DNA of 64,000 bases from Azospirillum cavernae. GTDB lineage: Bacteria > Pseudomonadota > Alphaproteobacteria > Azospirillales > Azospirillaceae. Positions 25,923 to 35,094 of the stretch are shown here, piece after piece (position 1 is the first letter of the stretch; each line of letters begins with the position of its first letter). The DNA lies in NCBI RefSeq assembly GCF_003590795.1, contig NZ_QYUL01000003.1:1-64000 (forward strand), given 5' to 3'. The notes beneath the pieces were generated by a model. That model was not told the DNA's origin. It did no database searches and saw nothing but the letters and a program-made list of their open reading frames with translations. The translations under genes and the position numbers were made by a program.

Positions 25923-27341
25923 TCAGCCTGCGGCGGGGATGTGTTGGGGCCGGGTCAACACCTCGGGCCGCAGCACCTCGGCCAGCGCCTGCGCGGTCAT
26001 CAGGCCGCGCGCCTCGACCAGTTCGGCGACGCCCTTGCCGGTGCGGTGCGCCTCGGCGGCGATCTCCGTGGCGTTGGCGTAACCGATGTAGGGGTTGAGC
26101 GCGGTGACGATGCCGATGGAGTTGCGCACGCCGGCGGCCAGATGGTCGCGGTTGGCGGTGATGCCGTCCACGCACAGATCGGCCAGCGTCAGACAGCCCT
26201 GGCGCAGATGGGTGATGCTCTTGAACAGGCTGTGCGCGATGATCGGTTCAAAGGCGTTGAGCTGCAACTGGCCCGCCTCGGCGGCGAAGGTCACGGTCAT
26301 GTCGTTGCCGATCACCTCGAAAGCGATCTGGTTCATCACTTCGGGGATCACCGGGTTGACCTTGCCCGGCATGATCGACGACCCGGCCTGACGGGCGGGC
26401 AGGTTGATTTCGCCAAACCCGGCGCGCGGGCCGCTCGACAGCAGGCGCAGATCGTTGCAGGTCTTGGACAGCTTGACCGCCACCCGCTTCAGCACGCCCG
26501 ACAGTTGGACGAAGCTGCCGCAATCCTGCGTGGCTTCCACCAGATTGGGGGCGGTGACGACCGGCACGCCGCTGATTTCGGCCAGCAGGCGGCAGACGCG
26601 CGGCGCGTAATCGGGGTGGGCGTTGATGCCGGTGCCGATGGCGGTGGCGCCCAGGTTGATTTCGCGGATCAGCAGGGCGGCTTCCTTCAACCGCTCCTCA
26701 TCCTCGGCCAGCATGACGGCGTAGGTGGAGAATTCCTGACCCAGCGTCATCGGCACCGCGTCCTGCAACTGGGTCCGGCCCATCTTCAGCACGTCGCCGA
26801 ACTCGTCGGCCTTGCGCTGGAAGGCGGCGCGCAGATGGCCCATCGCCTCGACCAACCGGAAAATGCCGGTGTAGGTCGCCAACTTCAACGCCGTCGGATA
26901 GACGTCGTTGGTGGACTGGCTCATGTTGACATGTTCGTTGGGGTGCAGGTGAGTGTAGGCCCCGCGCTCCTGCCCCAGAATCTCCAGCGCGCGGTTGGCG
27001 ATGACCTCGTTGGCGTTCATGTTGGTCGAGGTGCCCGCCCCGCCCTGGATAACGTCCACCACGAATTGGTCGATCAGCTTGCCCGCGCGGATCTCGCGGC
27101 AGGCGGCGACGATGGCGTCGGCCTTCTCAGCGCTCAACAGCCCCAGTTCTTGATTGACCCGCGCGGCGGCCATCTTGATGTCGGCCAGCGCCTGGACCAG
27201 ATCGGGGTAATGGGAAATCGGCGTGCCGGTGATCGGGAAATTTTCCACGGCGCGCAGGGTGTGAACGCCGTAATAGGCGCGCGCGGGAACCTCGCGGTCG
27301 CCGAGCAGATCATGTTCGAGGCGGGTGGCGGCGGCAGGCAT
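25923..27341 (-). CDS. aspA: Aspartate ammonia-lyase
   Basis: 472 residues, standard AspA length. The fumarase/aspartase signature GSSIMPGKVNPVIPEV is present, together with GGAGTSTNMNANEVIANRAL, HPNEHVNMSQSTND and GTGINAHPDYAP, which favour aspartase over class II fumarase. It converts L-aspartate to fumarate and ammonia. The ATG at 27341 is 45-55 bases below a sigma-54 promoter. With dctA downstream it forms an uptake-and-deamination pair; fumarate or aspartate made by the nearby ArgH-like lyase would feed the same route. Confidence 0.92.
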   Translation of the reverse strand: MPAAATRLEHDLLGDREVPARAYYGVHTLRAVENFPITGTPISHYPDLVQALADIKMAAARVNQELGLLSAEKADAIVAACREIRAGKLIDQFVVDVIQGGAGTSTNMNANEVIANRALEILGQERGAYTHLHPNEHVNMSQSTNDVYPTALKLATYTGIFRLVEAMGHLRAAFQRKADEFGDVLKMGRTQLQDAVPMTLGQEFSTYAVMLAEDEERLKEAALLIREINLGATAIGTGINAHPDYAPRVCRLLAEISGVPVVTAPNLVEATQDCGSFVQLSGVLKRVAVKLSKTCNDLRLLSSGPRAGFGEINLPARQAGSSIMPGKVNPVIPEVMNQIAFEVIGNDMTVTFAAEAGQLQLNAFEPIIAHSLFKSITHLRQGCLTLADLCVDGITANRDHLAAGVRNSIGIVTALNPYIGYANATEIAAEAHRTGKGVAELVEARGLMTAQALAEVLRPEVLTRPQHIPAAG

Positions 27342-27395
27342 CGGACGTTTCGCTCCGTAAATGGTCGCCCGTCTGTGCGGGTTGCCACCAGCAAG

Positions 27396-27411
27396 AGCAA
27401 CGCGCGTGCCA
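27396..27411 (-). promoter_or_regulatory. Sigma-54 (-24/-12) promoter of aspA-dctA
   Basis: On the minus strand the sequence is TGGCACGCGCGTTGCT, a full match to the sigma-54 consensus TGGCAC-N5-TTGCW with the GG and GC doublets correctly spaced. Transcription would start near 27385, about 45 bases before the aspA ATG. The adjacent dctD gene encodes the expected activator. Confidence 0.85.
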
Positions 27412-27475
27412 CCGTCGCGCCTCCGTGTTGAGATTCTATAGCGTTGTCTTTTATGGATGTTTTGTCTGTTGGCGT

Positions 27476-27537
27476 CGCCAGCGTTCGGATTTCCGAACCA
27501 GCGGCGCGCGGTCCGTTCGGAAATCCGAACGCTGGCG
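27476..27537. promoter_or_regulatory. Paired palindromes upstream of the sigma-54 promoter (probable DctD enhancer sites)
   Basis: Two 16-bp palindromes, GTTCGGATTTCCGAAC (27483-27498) and GTTCGGAAATCCGAAC (27515-27530), have centres 32 bp apart, about three helical turns. They also lie within a larger 23-bp perfect inverted repeat (27476-27498 and 27515-27537). They are roughly 70-130 bp upstream of the aspA sigma-54 promoter, the normal place for activator-binding enhancers, and DctD proteins typically use two tandem sites. The rest of the 27342-27672 gap shows no convincing gene. Confidence 0.7.
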
Positions 27538-27672
27538 CGGGGCTTGGTCGTCTTGCGCCGGGGCGGGACCATCGCCGTGTCGGACAGCCGCTTGATGCGC
27601 TTGATGCGTTGGATCGCCCGTGGCGGCGTCGCCATCGACACCGCGCGCCGGGACTGAGCGGACCGTCCGAAC

Positions 27673-29007
27673 TTACGCCGCAAGCTCCAGCGTTTGGCGG
27701 GTTTGCGTGAAGGGGCGGCGGGCAAGCAGGGTGAACAGACCGCCCAGCAGGATGGCGGGCAAGGCGACCACCAGGATCGACGCGGCGACCGCCGTGTCGT
27801 CGTGGAAAATCTTGTCGGTGACAAGCGCCACCGCCATCGGCCCGAGAGTCAGGCTGAACAGGTTTTGCGTGAAGAAATAGAGCGCGGTGGCTTGGCCGCG
27901 CAACCGACCGGGGGTCATCTCCTGCACCACCGTCGGGCCGATGCAGTTGGACACGCTGCTGAAAAAGGCGGAGAAGCCGAAGCCCGCCAGCGCGATCCAG
28001 GGATCGCCGCTCAGCGTGCCGGTGGCGATGGCGAGGATCCACAGCGGAATGCTATAGAGCGACAGGCGCAACCGCCCATCCAGATTGGCGCCGATCATCC
28101 GGTCGCCGAAAATCCCGGCCAGCGCGCCGCCCGCGCAGCCCATCACCATGATGGCGAGGCCGTAATAGAGGCCGGTTTGCGCCATCGGCCAGTGATGGAC
28201 GCGGACGAACACGGTCGGCACCCAGGATCCGGCGGCGTAGGCCGCCATGGCGAAGCAATCATAAGCCAGCAGGGTGAACAGGAAGGCCCGCCCGTTGCCC
28301 TTCAGATAGCGCAGCGCGTCGTCGGGCGTGACGTTCGCGGCGGCTGAGAGGGGGCGGCGGCGCGGCGGTTCGGTGATGGTCAGAATCAGCGGCGCCAGCA
28401 ACAGGCCGGGAAGCCCGACGACGATGAAGGCCGCCTGCCAGGAACGCACGGTTCCGAACAGAGGCAGCGTCACGTCAGCCTGTTGGTTGGTCATGGCGAT
28501 GACCAGACCGCCCAGCGTCAGCGCCGCGCCGATTCCCAGATAAATGCCGCTGGTGTAGACGCTGAGCGCGGTTCCCCGCCGATCCGGGCGGAAGGCGTCT
28601 GAAATCAACGAATAGGCGGCGGGGGCCAAGGTGGCCTCGCCAATGCCGACGCCGACGCGGGCGGCGAACAGCTCCCAAAAACTGTTGGCCAGACCGCAGG
28701 CGATGGTCATCACGCTCCAGATCGCCACCCCAGCGACAATCACCAGCCGCCGGTTGTGCCGGTCCACGAATCGCCCCAACGGCAAGCCGAGAAACGAATA
28801 GAGAATGGTGAAAGCGAAGCCGTGCAGCACGCTGATGTCGGTGTCGGTGATGGCCAGATCGCGGCGGATCGGGCCGACCAGCAGGGCCAAAATCTGCCGA
28901 TCCACGAAGGACAGGATGTTCGCGATGATGAGAACGCCGACGAGGTAGCAGGCGATCCGCATCGGCGGATACCCGTCTTGCGGACCGAGGGCGGCTGTGG
29001 TGGTCAA
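27673..29007 (-). CDS. MFS transporter (anion/aromatic-acid type)
   Basis: 444 residues with 12 predicted membrane helices. The loop 2-3 motif appears as GLPLGRFVDRHNRRLVI, and GVGIGEATLAPAAYSLISDA is the helix 4-5 region of the Spns/ACS-like group. The start is a TTG at 29007 with GGAGG six bases upstream; the first in-frame ATG (28962) would remove the residues before helix 1 and lacks such a site. It is divergent from the cyclase gene across a region with the shared operator motif, so uptake of an aromatic acid or its breakdown product is likely. Confidence 0.85.
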   Translation of the reverse strand: MTTTAALGPQDGYPPMRIACYLVGVLIIANILSFVDRQILALLVGPIRRDLAITDTDISVLHGFAFTILYSFLGLPLGRFVDRHNRRLVIVAGVAIWSVMTIACGLANSFWELFAARVGVGIGEATLAPAAYSLISDAFRPDRRGTALSVYTSGIYLGIGAALTLGGLVIAMTNQQADVTLPLFGTVRSWQAAFIVVGLPGLLLAPLILTITEPPRRRPLSAAANVTPDDALRYLKGNGRAFLFTLLAYDCFAMAAYAAGSWVPTVFVRVHHWPMAQTGLYYGLAIMVMGCAGGALAGIFGDRMIGANLDGRLRLSLYSIPLWILAIATGTLSGDPWIALAGFGFSAFFSSVSNCIGPTVVQEMTPGRLRGQATALYFFTQNLFSLTLGPMAVALVTDKIFHDDTAVAASILVVALPAILLGGLFTLLARRPFTQTRQTLELAA

Positions 29008-29254
29008 GGGACGCCTCCATGGCGATGCGGTGGATCGGGCGCGGGTCCATGGGAGCCGTGAAGAGGGGCGGCGGAAAGCGCGCGCAACCCTTCCCTCTTC
29101 ACAGCGCGCATCGGCGCGCCGCCCGGCGGTTTGTTCGATGCGCTGATAGTGCCATGGCATAATCGTGCGGGCAATCGATTAAAGCAAGTTTTGTCGATAA
29201 AATAGTTTTTGCCGTTTACAGCGCCGTCTGTTTGTGCGATCAACAATTCCAGTC

Positions 29255-29267
29255 AATAACCGTTTAT
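29255..29267 (+). promoter_or_regulatory. Shared hydroxycinnamate-region operator, site A
   Basis: AATAACCGTTTAT, 13 bases ahead of the cyclase ATG. It is an imperfect dyad and A/T-rich in an otherwise GC-rich neighbourhood, and matches sites at 33037, 36080 and 38426. Confidence 0.6.
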
Positions 29268-29280
29268 GCGAGGCGCCGCC

Positions 29281-30078
29281 ATGGTGATGGGCCGCTTTAT
29301 CGACCTGTCGGTCGCTCTGGATCCGGCGGTGCCGTCGGATCCGCCGCCGCTGCGTCCGAAGGTCAACTACATCGGTCATCAGGAAGGGGCGGGGCATCTG
29401 ACCGCCATCTTCCCCGGCCTGAAGGCCGAAGATTTGCCCGACGCGGAAGGCTGGGCGGTGGAGGATCTGACGATCACCAGCCACAGCGGCACCCACATGG
29501 ACGCGCCGTGGCATTACGCCTCGACGATGGACGGCGGCAAACCGGCGATGACCATCGACGAGGTGCCGCTCGACTGGTGCTTTCGGCCCGGCGTCCGCGT
29601 CGATTTCCGCGACCGTCCCGACGGCTCTGTCGTCAGCGAAGCGGACATGGCGGCGGCGTTCGAGCGCATGGGCTACACGCTCCAGCCCTTCGACATCGTG
29701 CTGGTGAACACGGCGGCGGGCGCGGCCTATGGCCAGCCCGATTATGTGGACCGGGGCTGCGGCATTGGGCGGGACGCCACGCTGTGGCTGTTGCGCCAGG
29801 GCGTGCGCGTGGTCGGCACCGACGCCTGGAGTTGGGACGCGCCCTTCGTCCACACCCGGCGGCGGTTCCTGGAAACCGGCGATCCGACGATCATCTGGGA
29901 AGGCCACAAGGCGGGGCGCGACATCGGCTATTGCCAGATGGAAAAGCTCGCCAACCTCGACGCGTTGCCCGACAGCGGCTTTCTGGTCAGTTGCTTCCCC
30001 TACAAATTGAAGGGCGGATCCGCCGGTTTCACCCGCGCCGTGGCCATCCTTCCCAACGACGAGGCTCCAAATCCATGA
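29281..30078 (+). CDS. Cyclase family protein (KynB-like metal-dependent hydrolase)
   Basis: 265 residues. The family metal motif HxGTHxDxPxH is present as SHSGTHMDAPWHY (about residue 73), and VGTDAWSWDAPF and EGHKAGRDIGYCQME are the other conserved blocks. Relatives include kynurenine formamidase and isatin hydrolase; this length and the C-terminal insert suit the less-defined cyclase group. The ATG at 29281 has GAGG eight bases before it. Its stop overlaps the start of the FAH-family gene (ATGA), so the two likely act in sequence on an aromatic-derived metabolite. Confidence 0.85.
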   Translation: MVMGRFIDLSVALDPAVPSDPPPLRPKVNYIGHQEGAGHLTAIFPGLKAEDLPDAEGWAVEDLTITSHSGTHMDAPWHYASTMDGGKPAMTIDEVPLDWCFRPGVRVDFRDRPDGSVVSEADMAAAFERMGYTLQPFDIVLVNTAAGAAYGQPDYVDRGCGIGRDATLWLLRQGVRVVGTDAWSWDAPFVHTRRRFLETGDPTIIWEGHKAGRDIGYCQMEKLANLDALPDSGFLVSCFPYKLKGGSAGFTRAVAILPNDEAPNP

Positions 30079-31073
30079 TTCTGGCCAGTTTTCAAGCGGC
30101 GGACGGGACGGCTCGCGTCGCGGCGGTTCGGCGCGACCGCGCCAGCCTGATCGACCTTCAGGCCGCCCACATCGCCCTGCGCGGGGCGCCCGACCCGGCC
30201 TTCGCCGACATGATCGCGCTGATGGAGGGGGGCGAGGCTGCGCTGAACCGCGCCCGCGCGCTGGGGGAGCGTTTCGCTGACACGTCGGTTGGAACCGACC
30301 CGGCGGTGATCGGCTTGGCTGGTGTCCGGCTGCTGGCCCCGGTCCCGCGCCCGACCCAGATGCGTGATTTTTCGGTGTTCGAGCAGCACATGAAGCAGGC
30401 GGGGGCCGCCATCGCCCGGATGCGGGCCGAGCGCACGGGGGACTCAGGACCGCTGCCGACCCCCGCCGACATTCGCCTGCCGCCGGTCTTCTACACCCAG
30501 CCGCTTTATTACAAGGCCAACCGGATGAATGTGGTTGGCCCCGACGCCGAGGTGCGTTGGCCCTCTTATTGTCAGAAGATGGATTTTGAGCTGGAGTTCG
30601 GCGTCTTCATCGGGCGCGCCGGGCGCGACATCGACGCGGCGAACGCCCAGGCGCACATCTTCGGTTACACGATCTTCAACGATTTTTCCGCCCGCGACGC
30701 GCAGGAATTGGAAATGTCCGGCCCCTTCGGTCCCTGCAAGGGCAAGGATTTCGACAGCGGCAACGCCATGGGGCCATGGATCGTCACGCCCGACGAACTG
30801 CCCGATCCCTACGCCCTGACCATGATCGCGCGGGTGAATGGCGAGGAATGGTGCCGCAACACGTCGGCCGGGATGATCCACAGCTTTGAAACGATGATCG
30901 CCCACGCGTCGCGCGATGAAACCCTGCATCCCGGCGAATTTCTGGGATCGGGAACGGTCGGCGGCGGCAGCGGGCTGGAGATCGGGCGCTGGTTGAATCC
31001 CGGCGACGTGGTTGAGCTTGAGGTTCAGGGCATTGGCGTTTTGCGCAATCGGGTGGTTCTCCCGGCGCGTTGA
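30075..31073 (+). CDS. Fumarylacetoacetate hydrolase (FAH) family protein
   Basis: 332 residues: an N-terminal variable domain (about 1-90) and the FAH catalytic domain. The metal ligands are visible in MDFELEFGVFIG (Glu-x-Glu) and FNDFSARDAQ (Asp), with GKDFDSGNAMGPW as the typical active-site loop and SGTVGGGSGLE near the end. It probably hydrolyses or decarboxylates a diketo acid from ring cleavage. It overlaps the cyclase gene by four bases and precedes a SphA/MetA-type outer-membrane protein. Confidence 0.88.
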   Translation: MILASFQAADGTARVAAVRRDRASLIDLQAAHIALRGAPDPAFADMIALMEGGEAALNRARALGERFADTSVGTDPAVIGLAGVRLLAPVPRPTQMRDFSVFEQHMKQAGAAIARMRAERTGDSGPLPTPADIRLPPVFYTQPLYYKANRMNVVGPDAEVRWPSYCQKMDFELEFGVFIGRAGRDIDAANAQAHIFGYTIFNDFSARDAQELEMSGPFGPCKGKDFDSGNAMGPWIVTPDELPDPYALTMIARVNGEEWCRNTSAGMIHSFETMIAHASRDETLHPGEFLGSGTVGGGSGLEIGRWLNPGDVVELEVQGIGVLRNRVVLPAR

Positions 31074-31149
31074 CCAGCGGCGGCGGCTGAACGACGGCCC
31101 CGCCTTTTCAAACACTCCCGGTTTGAGTTTTTCAAATCCGCCCGGTTGG

Positions 31150-31205
31150 CGCGGCGTTGCGACGCCGCGTCGGCGCGGCCTGGTTCCTGTTCGGCGCGCG
31201 CCGAA
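31150..31205 (+). other. Two GC palindromes between the FAH gene and the outer-membrane protein gene
   Basis: First, CGCGGCGT-TGCG-ACGCCGCG (31150-31169), an 8-bp stem; second, the perfect 16-bp palindrome TTCGGCGCGCGCCGAA (31190-31205). A weak hairpin TCAAAC-N7-GTTTGA followed by GTTTTT lies just upstream, near 31108-31132, and could be a partial terminator. Function unknown. Confidence 0.5.
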
Positions 31206-31258
31206 CCGGCGTGGTTCCGCGCGCTTAAAAAACAAACACGACCATCAGGAGGACGCAG

Positions 31259-32182
31259 ATGACGATCCGAGGATTCCTCAAAAGCCTGTGCCTGGCCGCC
31301 ATCGGTTGCGGCGTCGCGGCGGGCGCGGCGCTGGCCCGTGAACCCGGCATCGCGCCGATGATTCCGCCCGGTTTGACCATGGGTTTGCCCATCGCCGTCA
31401 ACCCGCCGCCGGGCGTTTATCTGACCAACCGCACCGCGTATTACACGGCCAAACTTTACGACGACAACGGCCATTACAACGGCCAGAAAGCCAAAATTCT
31501 TTCCAACTCGGTTCAATTGACCTGGATTCCTGGCGTCGAGCTGTTGGGCGGAACCTACAAGGCCTTCATCACCGCGCCTTACCTTGACATCCAGCAGGAC
31601 CGCAAGACCACGGCGGTCGGGCGGCTGGGATCCTGGCACACCTCGGGCTTTGGCAATCCCAAGATCCAGCCGCTCGACATCGCTTGGAATTTGGGGGATG
31701 GCTTCAACGTCACCGCCGGGGTCGGGGTGTATCTGCCGTTGGGCAATTGGTCGGCGGGATCGGAGATCAATCTGGGCGGCAATTTCTGGACGCTGGAGCC
31801 GAGCGTCGGATTCACCTATCTCAAAGACGGCTGGAACGCGTCCTTGCAGGTGCTCTATGACGCCAACACGCGCAACAACAAGAACAAATATCTCTCGGGC
31901 GACCAAGTGTTCGTCAACGCGACCGTGACGAAAAACATCGAAGATTGGACCGTCGGCCCGGTCGGCTATTATCAAAAGCAGGTCACGGAGGACAGCAACA
32001 ACGGCGGTCGCGCGACCTTCGGCGGCGCGGTGTTCAAGGAGCCGGAACAGTTGGCCCTTGGCCTGCTGGTCGGGCGCCAGATCGGCCCGATCCGCTTCAC
32101 CGCCATGGCGACGAGCGAGGTTCTCACCCGCAACACCTATGGCGGACAAAAATTCTGGCTGAACGCCGCCTACAAGTTCTGA
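31259..32182 (+). CDS. SphA/MetA-type outer-membrane protein of aromatic degradation
   Basis: 307 residues with a Sec signal peptide (about 1-26, ending GAALA). The mature protein is rich in alternating beta-strands and aromatic residues and ends in Phe (NAAYKF), the usual outer-membrane barrel terminus. The family ('phenol degradation protein meta', SphA) is thought to help hydrophobic aromatics cross the outer membrane. AGGAGG stands six bases before the ATG. Located with the aromatic genes and convergent with the GntR gene, overlapping it by 13 bases. Confidence 0.8.
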   Translation: MTIRGFLKSLCLAAIGCGVAAGAALAREPGIAPMIPPGLTMGLPIAVNPPPGVYLTNRTAYYTAKLYDDNGHYNGQKAKILSNSVQLTWIPGVELLGGTYKAFITAPYLDIQQDRKTTAVGRLGSWHTSGFGNPKIQPLDIAWNLGDGFNVTAGVGVYLPLGNWSAGSEINLGGNFWTLEPSVGFTYLKDGWNASLQVLYDANTRNNKNKYLSGDQVFVNATVTKNIEDWTVGPVGYYQKQVTEDSNNGGRATFGGAVFKEPEQLALGLLVGRQIGPIRFTAMATSEVLTRNTYGGQKFWLNAAYKF

Positions 32183-32883
32183 GCAGTGTTTGTCCGATGC
32201 CGGGCCGGGCCACCGGCGTCGCTGTCCGGGTAAACGGACTTCAGAGTCAGGTTCAGGTGATCGACCAACGCGCTGGCCGCCGCGTCGGCGTCGCCGCCCA
32301 GCAGCGCTTTCAGCAGGATGGCGTGGTGATCCAGGAACTCGTCGAGATCCTGGATCCCGCGCATCATCAGCCGCCGGTAACGCTGCGCCTGATCGTAAAG
32401 CGTGTCGTGCAGCCCGAGCAGGCGCGGGGAGTCGCAATGGGCGACGACGGCGGCGTGAAACTGCTTGTGCGCCCGCTCCAGATCGGCGCCCTCGGCGCCT
32501 TGGCCGCTGCGCAGCCGTTCCACCGTGCGCTCCAGCCGGGTGAAGGCGGCGACGACGCCGACCTCCCATTCATCGTCATCGCGGCGCATGGAGCGGAGCA
32601 GCGCCTCACGCTCCACCATCCGGCGGTTCAGCGTGATGTCTTGGAGATCGGCTTCCGACATCGGGGCGACGCGAAAGCCCCGGTGACTTTCGTTGGTGAC
32701 GAATCCCAAGGTGGTCAACCGCGACAGCGCCTCGCGCAGCGGCGACGCGCCCATGCCATACTGTTCCTTCAGCGATTCGATTCGGAGCTTGGCGCAAGGT
32801 TCCAAGGCGCCCGACACGATGTCGTCGATGATCCGCTGAACCGCGACGTTCGCCAGCGTGTCTTCGGTGGGTGTGTCGGCCAT
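32170..32883 (-). CDS. GntR-family regulator (FCD domain)
   Basis: 237 residues. The N-terminal winged helix is visible as IESLKEQYGMGASPLREALS followed by RLTTLGFVTNESHRGFRVAP; the C-terminal FCD domain includes the metal-site His residues in HKQFHAAVVAHCDS and LDEFLDHHAILL. FCD regulators usually bind a small carboxylic acid. It is divergent from the feruloyl-CoA synthase gene, which it probably represses. The ATG at 32883 begins just before the HTH; the frame is open further upstream. Confidence 0.88.
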   Translation of the reverse strand: MADTPTEDTLANVAVQRIIDDIVSGALEPCAKLRIESLKEQYGMGASPLREALSRLTTLGFVTNESHRGFRVAPMSEADLQDITLNRRMVEREALLRSMRRDDDEWEVGVVAAFTRLERTVERLRSGQGAEGADLERAHKQFHAAVVAHCDSPRLLGLHDTLYDQAQRYRRLMMRGIQDLDEFLDHHAILLKALLGGDADAAASALVDHLNLTLKSVYPDSDAGGPARHRTNTAQNL

Positions 32884-33019
32884 CGCGTTTGCTCCAATTC
32901 CGTGCGCTGCATCGGGAAGATCGAAAGCCCGCTCGTCCACGTCAAGGCGGTTTTGTCGAGAAACGGAATTTTGGCGATATGCTGGACAAAAGATCGCATC
33001 ACGACCATTGACTCCGCCA

Positions 33020-33030
33020 ACCAAATTGGT
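33020..33030. promoter_or_regulatory. Candidate GntR operator
   Basis: ACCAAATTGGT, a perfect 5+1+5 palindrome in the gntR-fcs divergent promoter. FCD-type GntR proteins generally bind TGGT-N-ACCA-related dyads, so this is the likely GntR site; it lies only seven bases from the shared motif at 33037. Confidence 0.5.
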
Positions 33031-33036
33031 ATGTTT

Positions 33037-33049
33037 AATAACAGTTATT
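33037..33049 (+). promoter_or_regulatory. Shared hydroxycinnamate-region operator, site B
   Basis: AATAACAGTTATT, a perfect 6+1+6 palindrome 55 bases upstream of the feruloyl-CoA synthase start. It is the most symmetrical of the four related sites. Confidence 0.65.
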
Positions 33050-33103
33050 GTGAATTTCAAAAATGAGCGGCGCGCGCCGCCGCACGCCCGAAGGGAGGAC
33101 GTG

Positions 33104-34957
33104 TTGCCTCAGACGATTCCGACACGCGCGGTTCACCTGGGCGCTCTCGACGTGTCGGTCGAGCGCCGATCCGATGGAACCTCGCTGGTGAGCGCCGCGC
33201 AGCGGCTGCCGCCCTATCCCGACAAGCTGACCCTGCGGCTGGAGCATTGGGCGCGCGAGACGCCCGACCGGCTGTTCCTGGCCCAGCGCGGCGCCGATGG
33301 GGCGTGGCGGGAGATCACCTACGCCCAAGCGCTGGCAAGCGTGCGCGCGTTGGGTCAAGCCTTTCTGGATCGCGGCCTGTCGGTCACGCGCGGCGTGGTG
33401 GTGCTGTCCAACAACAGCGTCGAACACGCGCTGATGATGCTGGCGGCGCAATATGTCGGCGTGCCTTACGCCCCGGTGTCGCCCGCCTATTCGCTCATCA
33501 GCAGCGATTTCGGCAAGCTGCGCCATGTGTTGGGGCTGTTTCCGCCCGGCTTGGTCTACGCCGACGACGGCCATCGGTTCGAGCGGGCCTTCCGCGTCGC
33601 CGTGCCGCCCGACGTGGATCGGATGATCGCCCGCAACCCGCCCGACGATCTGTGCGTGACCCTGTTTGACGATCTGCTCAAAACCCCGGTGACGGCGGCG
33701 GTGGACGCCGCCCATGACCGGGTTGGGCCGGAGACCATCGCCAAGATCCTGTTCACCTCGGGATCCACCGGCATGCCCAAGGGGGTCATCAACACCCAGC
33801 GCATGCTGTGCAGCAACCAGGAGATTCTGGCCTATCTCTTCGCCTTCCTGCGCGACGAGCCGCCGGTTTTGGTCGATTGGCTGCCGTGGAACCACACCTT
33901 TGGCGGCAATCACAATTTCGGCATCGCCCTGAACAATGGCGGGACGCTCTACATCGATGAGGGCAAGCCGATGGGCAGCGGCGTCGACGTCACCGTGCGG
34001 AACCTGCGCGACGTCTCGCCGACCATGTATTTCAACGTGCCCAAGGGCTATGAGGCGTTGTTGCCGCATCTGGAGGCCGATCCCGACCTGTGCGAGCGCT
34101 TTTTCCGCCGGGTCAAGGTGCTGTTCTACGCCGGCGCCGGCCTCGCCCCCCATGTCTGGCGCAAGCTGGACGAGTTGGCCATCCGCTCGGTGGGGGAGCG
34201 AATCGTCATGCTGACCGGGTTGGGCGCGACGGAAACCGGGCCGATGGCGCTGAACGCCAACCGCCAATATGACCAGCCGGGCCGCATTGGCCTGCCAATG
34301 CCCGACGTGGTGGTGAAGCTGGTGCCGTCGGGCGACAAGCTGGAGGCGCGGATCAAGGGGCCGAGCGTCACGCCGGGCTATTGGCGGCAGGAGGAGTTGA
34401 GCGGCAAGGCGTTCGACGAGGAAGGCTTCTATTGCCTGGGCGACGCCATTCGCTTCGCCGACCCCGACAACATCGACGAGGGCTTTGTCTTCGATGGCCG
34501 CATCGCCGAGGATTTCAAGCTGGCGACCGGAACCTGGGTCAGCGTCGGAACCTTGCGGGCGCAAGTGATCCAGCATTGCGCCCCGCTGGTCGAGGATGTG
34601 GTGGTCGCCGGGCATGACCGCGACGACATCGCCATCATGATCTTCCCGCACGCGGCGTCCTGCCGGGAGCTGTGCCCGCATCTGGAGCCGTCGGCGACGC
34701 TGGAGGAGGTGTTGAGCGACCACGCGGTGTTGCTGCGGTTCCGCGCGCTGCTGTCCAGCCTGGCCGGGGCCAGCACCGGCAGCTCGACCCGCATCGTCCG
34801 CGCCGCGCTGTTGAGCGAACCGCCCTCCCTCGACGTCGGCGAGATCACCGACAAGGGATCGATCAACCAGCGCGCGGTGTTGAAGAACCGGGCCGCCCTG
34901 GTCGAGTCCCTCTACGATCCGGCCCCCGGCCCCCGCGTCATCGCCATCGACGGGTGA
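33104..34957 (+). CDS. fcs: Feruloyl-CoA synthase (hydroxycinnamate:CoA ligase)
   Basis: 617 residues, an ANL-superfamily adenylate-forming ligase of the Fcs/FerA type. Seen: the AMP-binding P-loop [15 protein letters not shown] (about 224), the family-specific [14 protein letters not shown], the A5 region [10 protein letters not shown], and [10 protein letters not shown] with [16 protein letters not shown] near the hinge. It activates ferulate, p-coumarate or caffeate to CoA thioesters. The start is most likely the TTG at 33104, five bases after GGAGG; the adjacent GTG at 33101 is too close to that site. A strong terminator follows at 35028. Confidence 0.9.
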   Translation: MPQTIPTRAVHLGALDVSVERRSDGTSLVSAAQRLPPYPDKLTLRLEHWARETPDRLFLAQRGADGAWREITYAQALASVRALGQAFLDRGLSVTRGVVVLSNNSVEHALMMLAAQYVGVPYAPVSPAYSLISSDFGKLRHVLGLFPPGLVYADDGHRFERAFRVAVPPDVDRMIARNPPDDLCVTLFDDLLKTPVTAAVDAAHDRVGPETIAKILFTSGSTGMPKGVINTQRMLCSNQEILAYLFAFLRDEPPVLVDWLPWNHTFGGNHNFGIALNNGGTLYIDEGKPMGSGVDVTVRNLRDVSPTMYFNVPKGYEALLPHLEADPDLCERFFRRVKVLFYAGAGLAPHVWRKLDELAIRSVGERIVMLTGLGATETGPMALNANRQYDQPGRIGLPMPDVVVKLVPSGDKLEARIKGPSVTPGYWRQEELSGKAFDEEGFYCLGDAIRFADPDNIDEGFVFDGRIAEDFKLATGTWVSVGTLRAQVIQHCAPLVEDVVVAGHDRDDIAIMIFPHAASCRELCPHLEPSATLEEVLSDHAVLLRFRALLSSLAGASTGSSTRIVRAALLSEPPSLDVGEITDKGSINQRAVLKNRAALVESLYDPAPGPRVIAIDG

Positions 34958-35027
34958 TGGCGGTCGGTTGACGGCTTTTCTGGCTTCATCCTGCGCTGCC
35001 TCCCTTCCAAGCCGCGCAGACACTGAA

Positions 35028-35062
35028 AACCGGGCGCTTTGCGGCGCCCGGTTCTTTTTTTT
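35028..35062 (+). terminator. Rho-independent terminator after fcs
   Basis: Stem AACCGGGCGC (35028-35037) with GCGCCCGGTT (35044-35053), a six-base loop, then C and eight Ts. Ends the fcs transcript before the convergent amidohydrolase gene. Confidence 0.93.
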
Positions 35063-35094
35063 GGCGGATCGGCGTTCGGCAGATCGGCGTCGGA

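Noticed and set aside
27444..27710. Small open frames in the aspA-MFS gap
   Set aside because: They span the paired palindromes and the short repeat CTTGATGCG, lack ribosome sites and show no family pattern; the region is better explained as regulatory.
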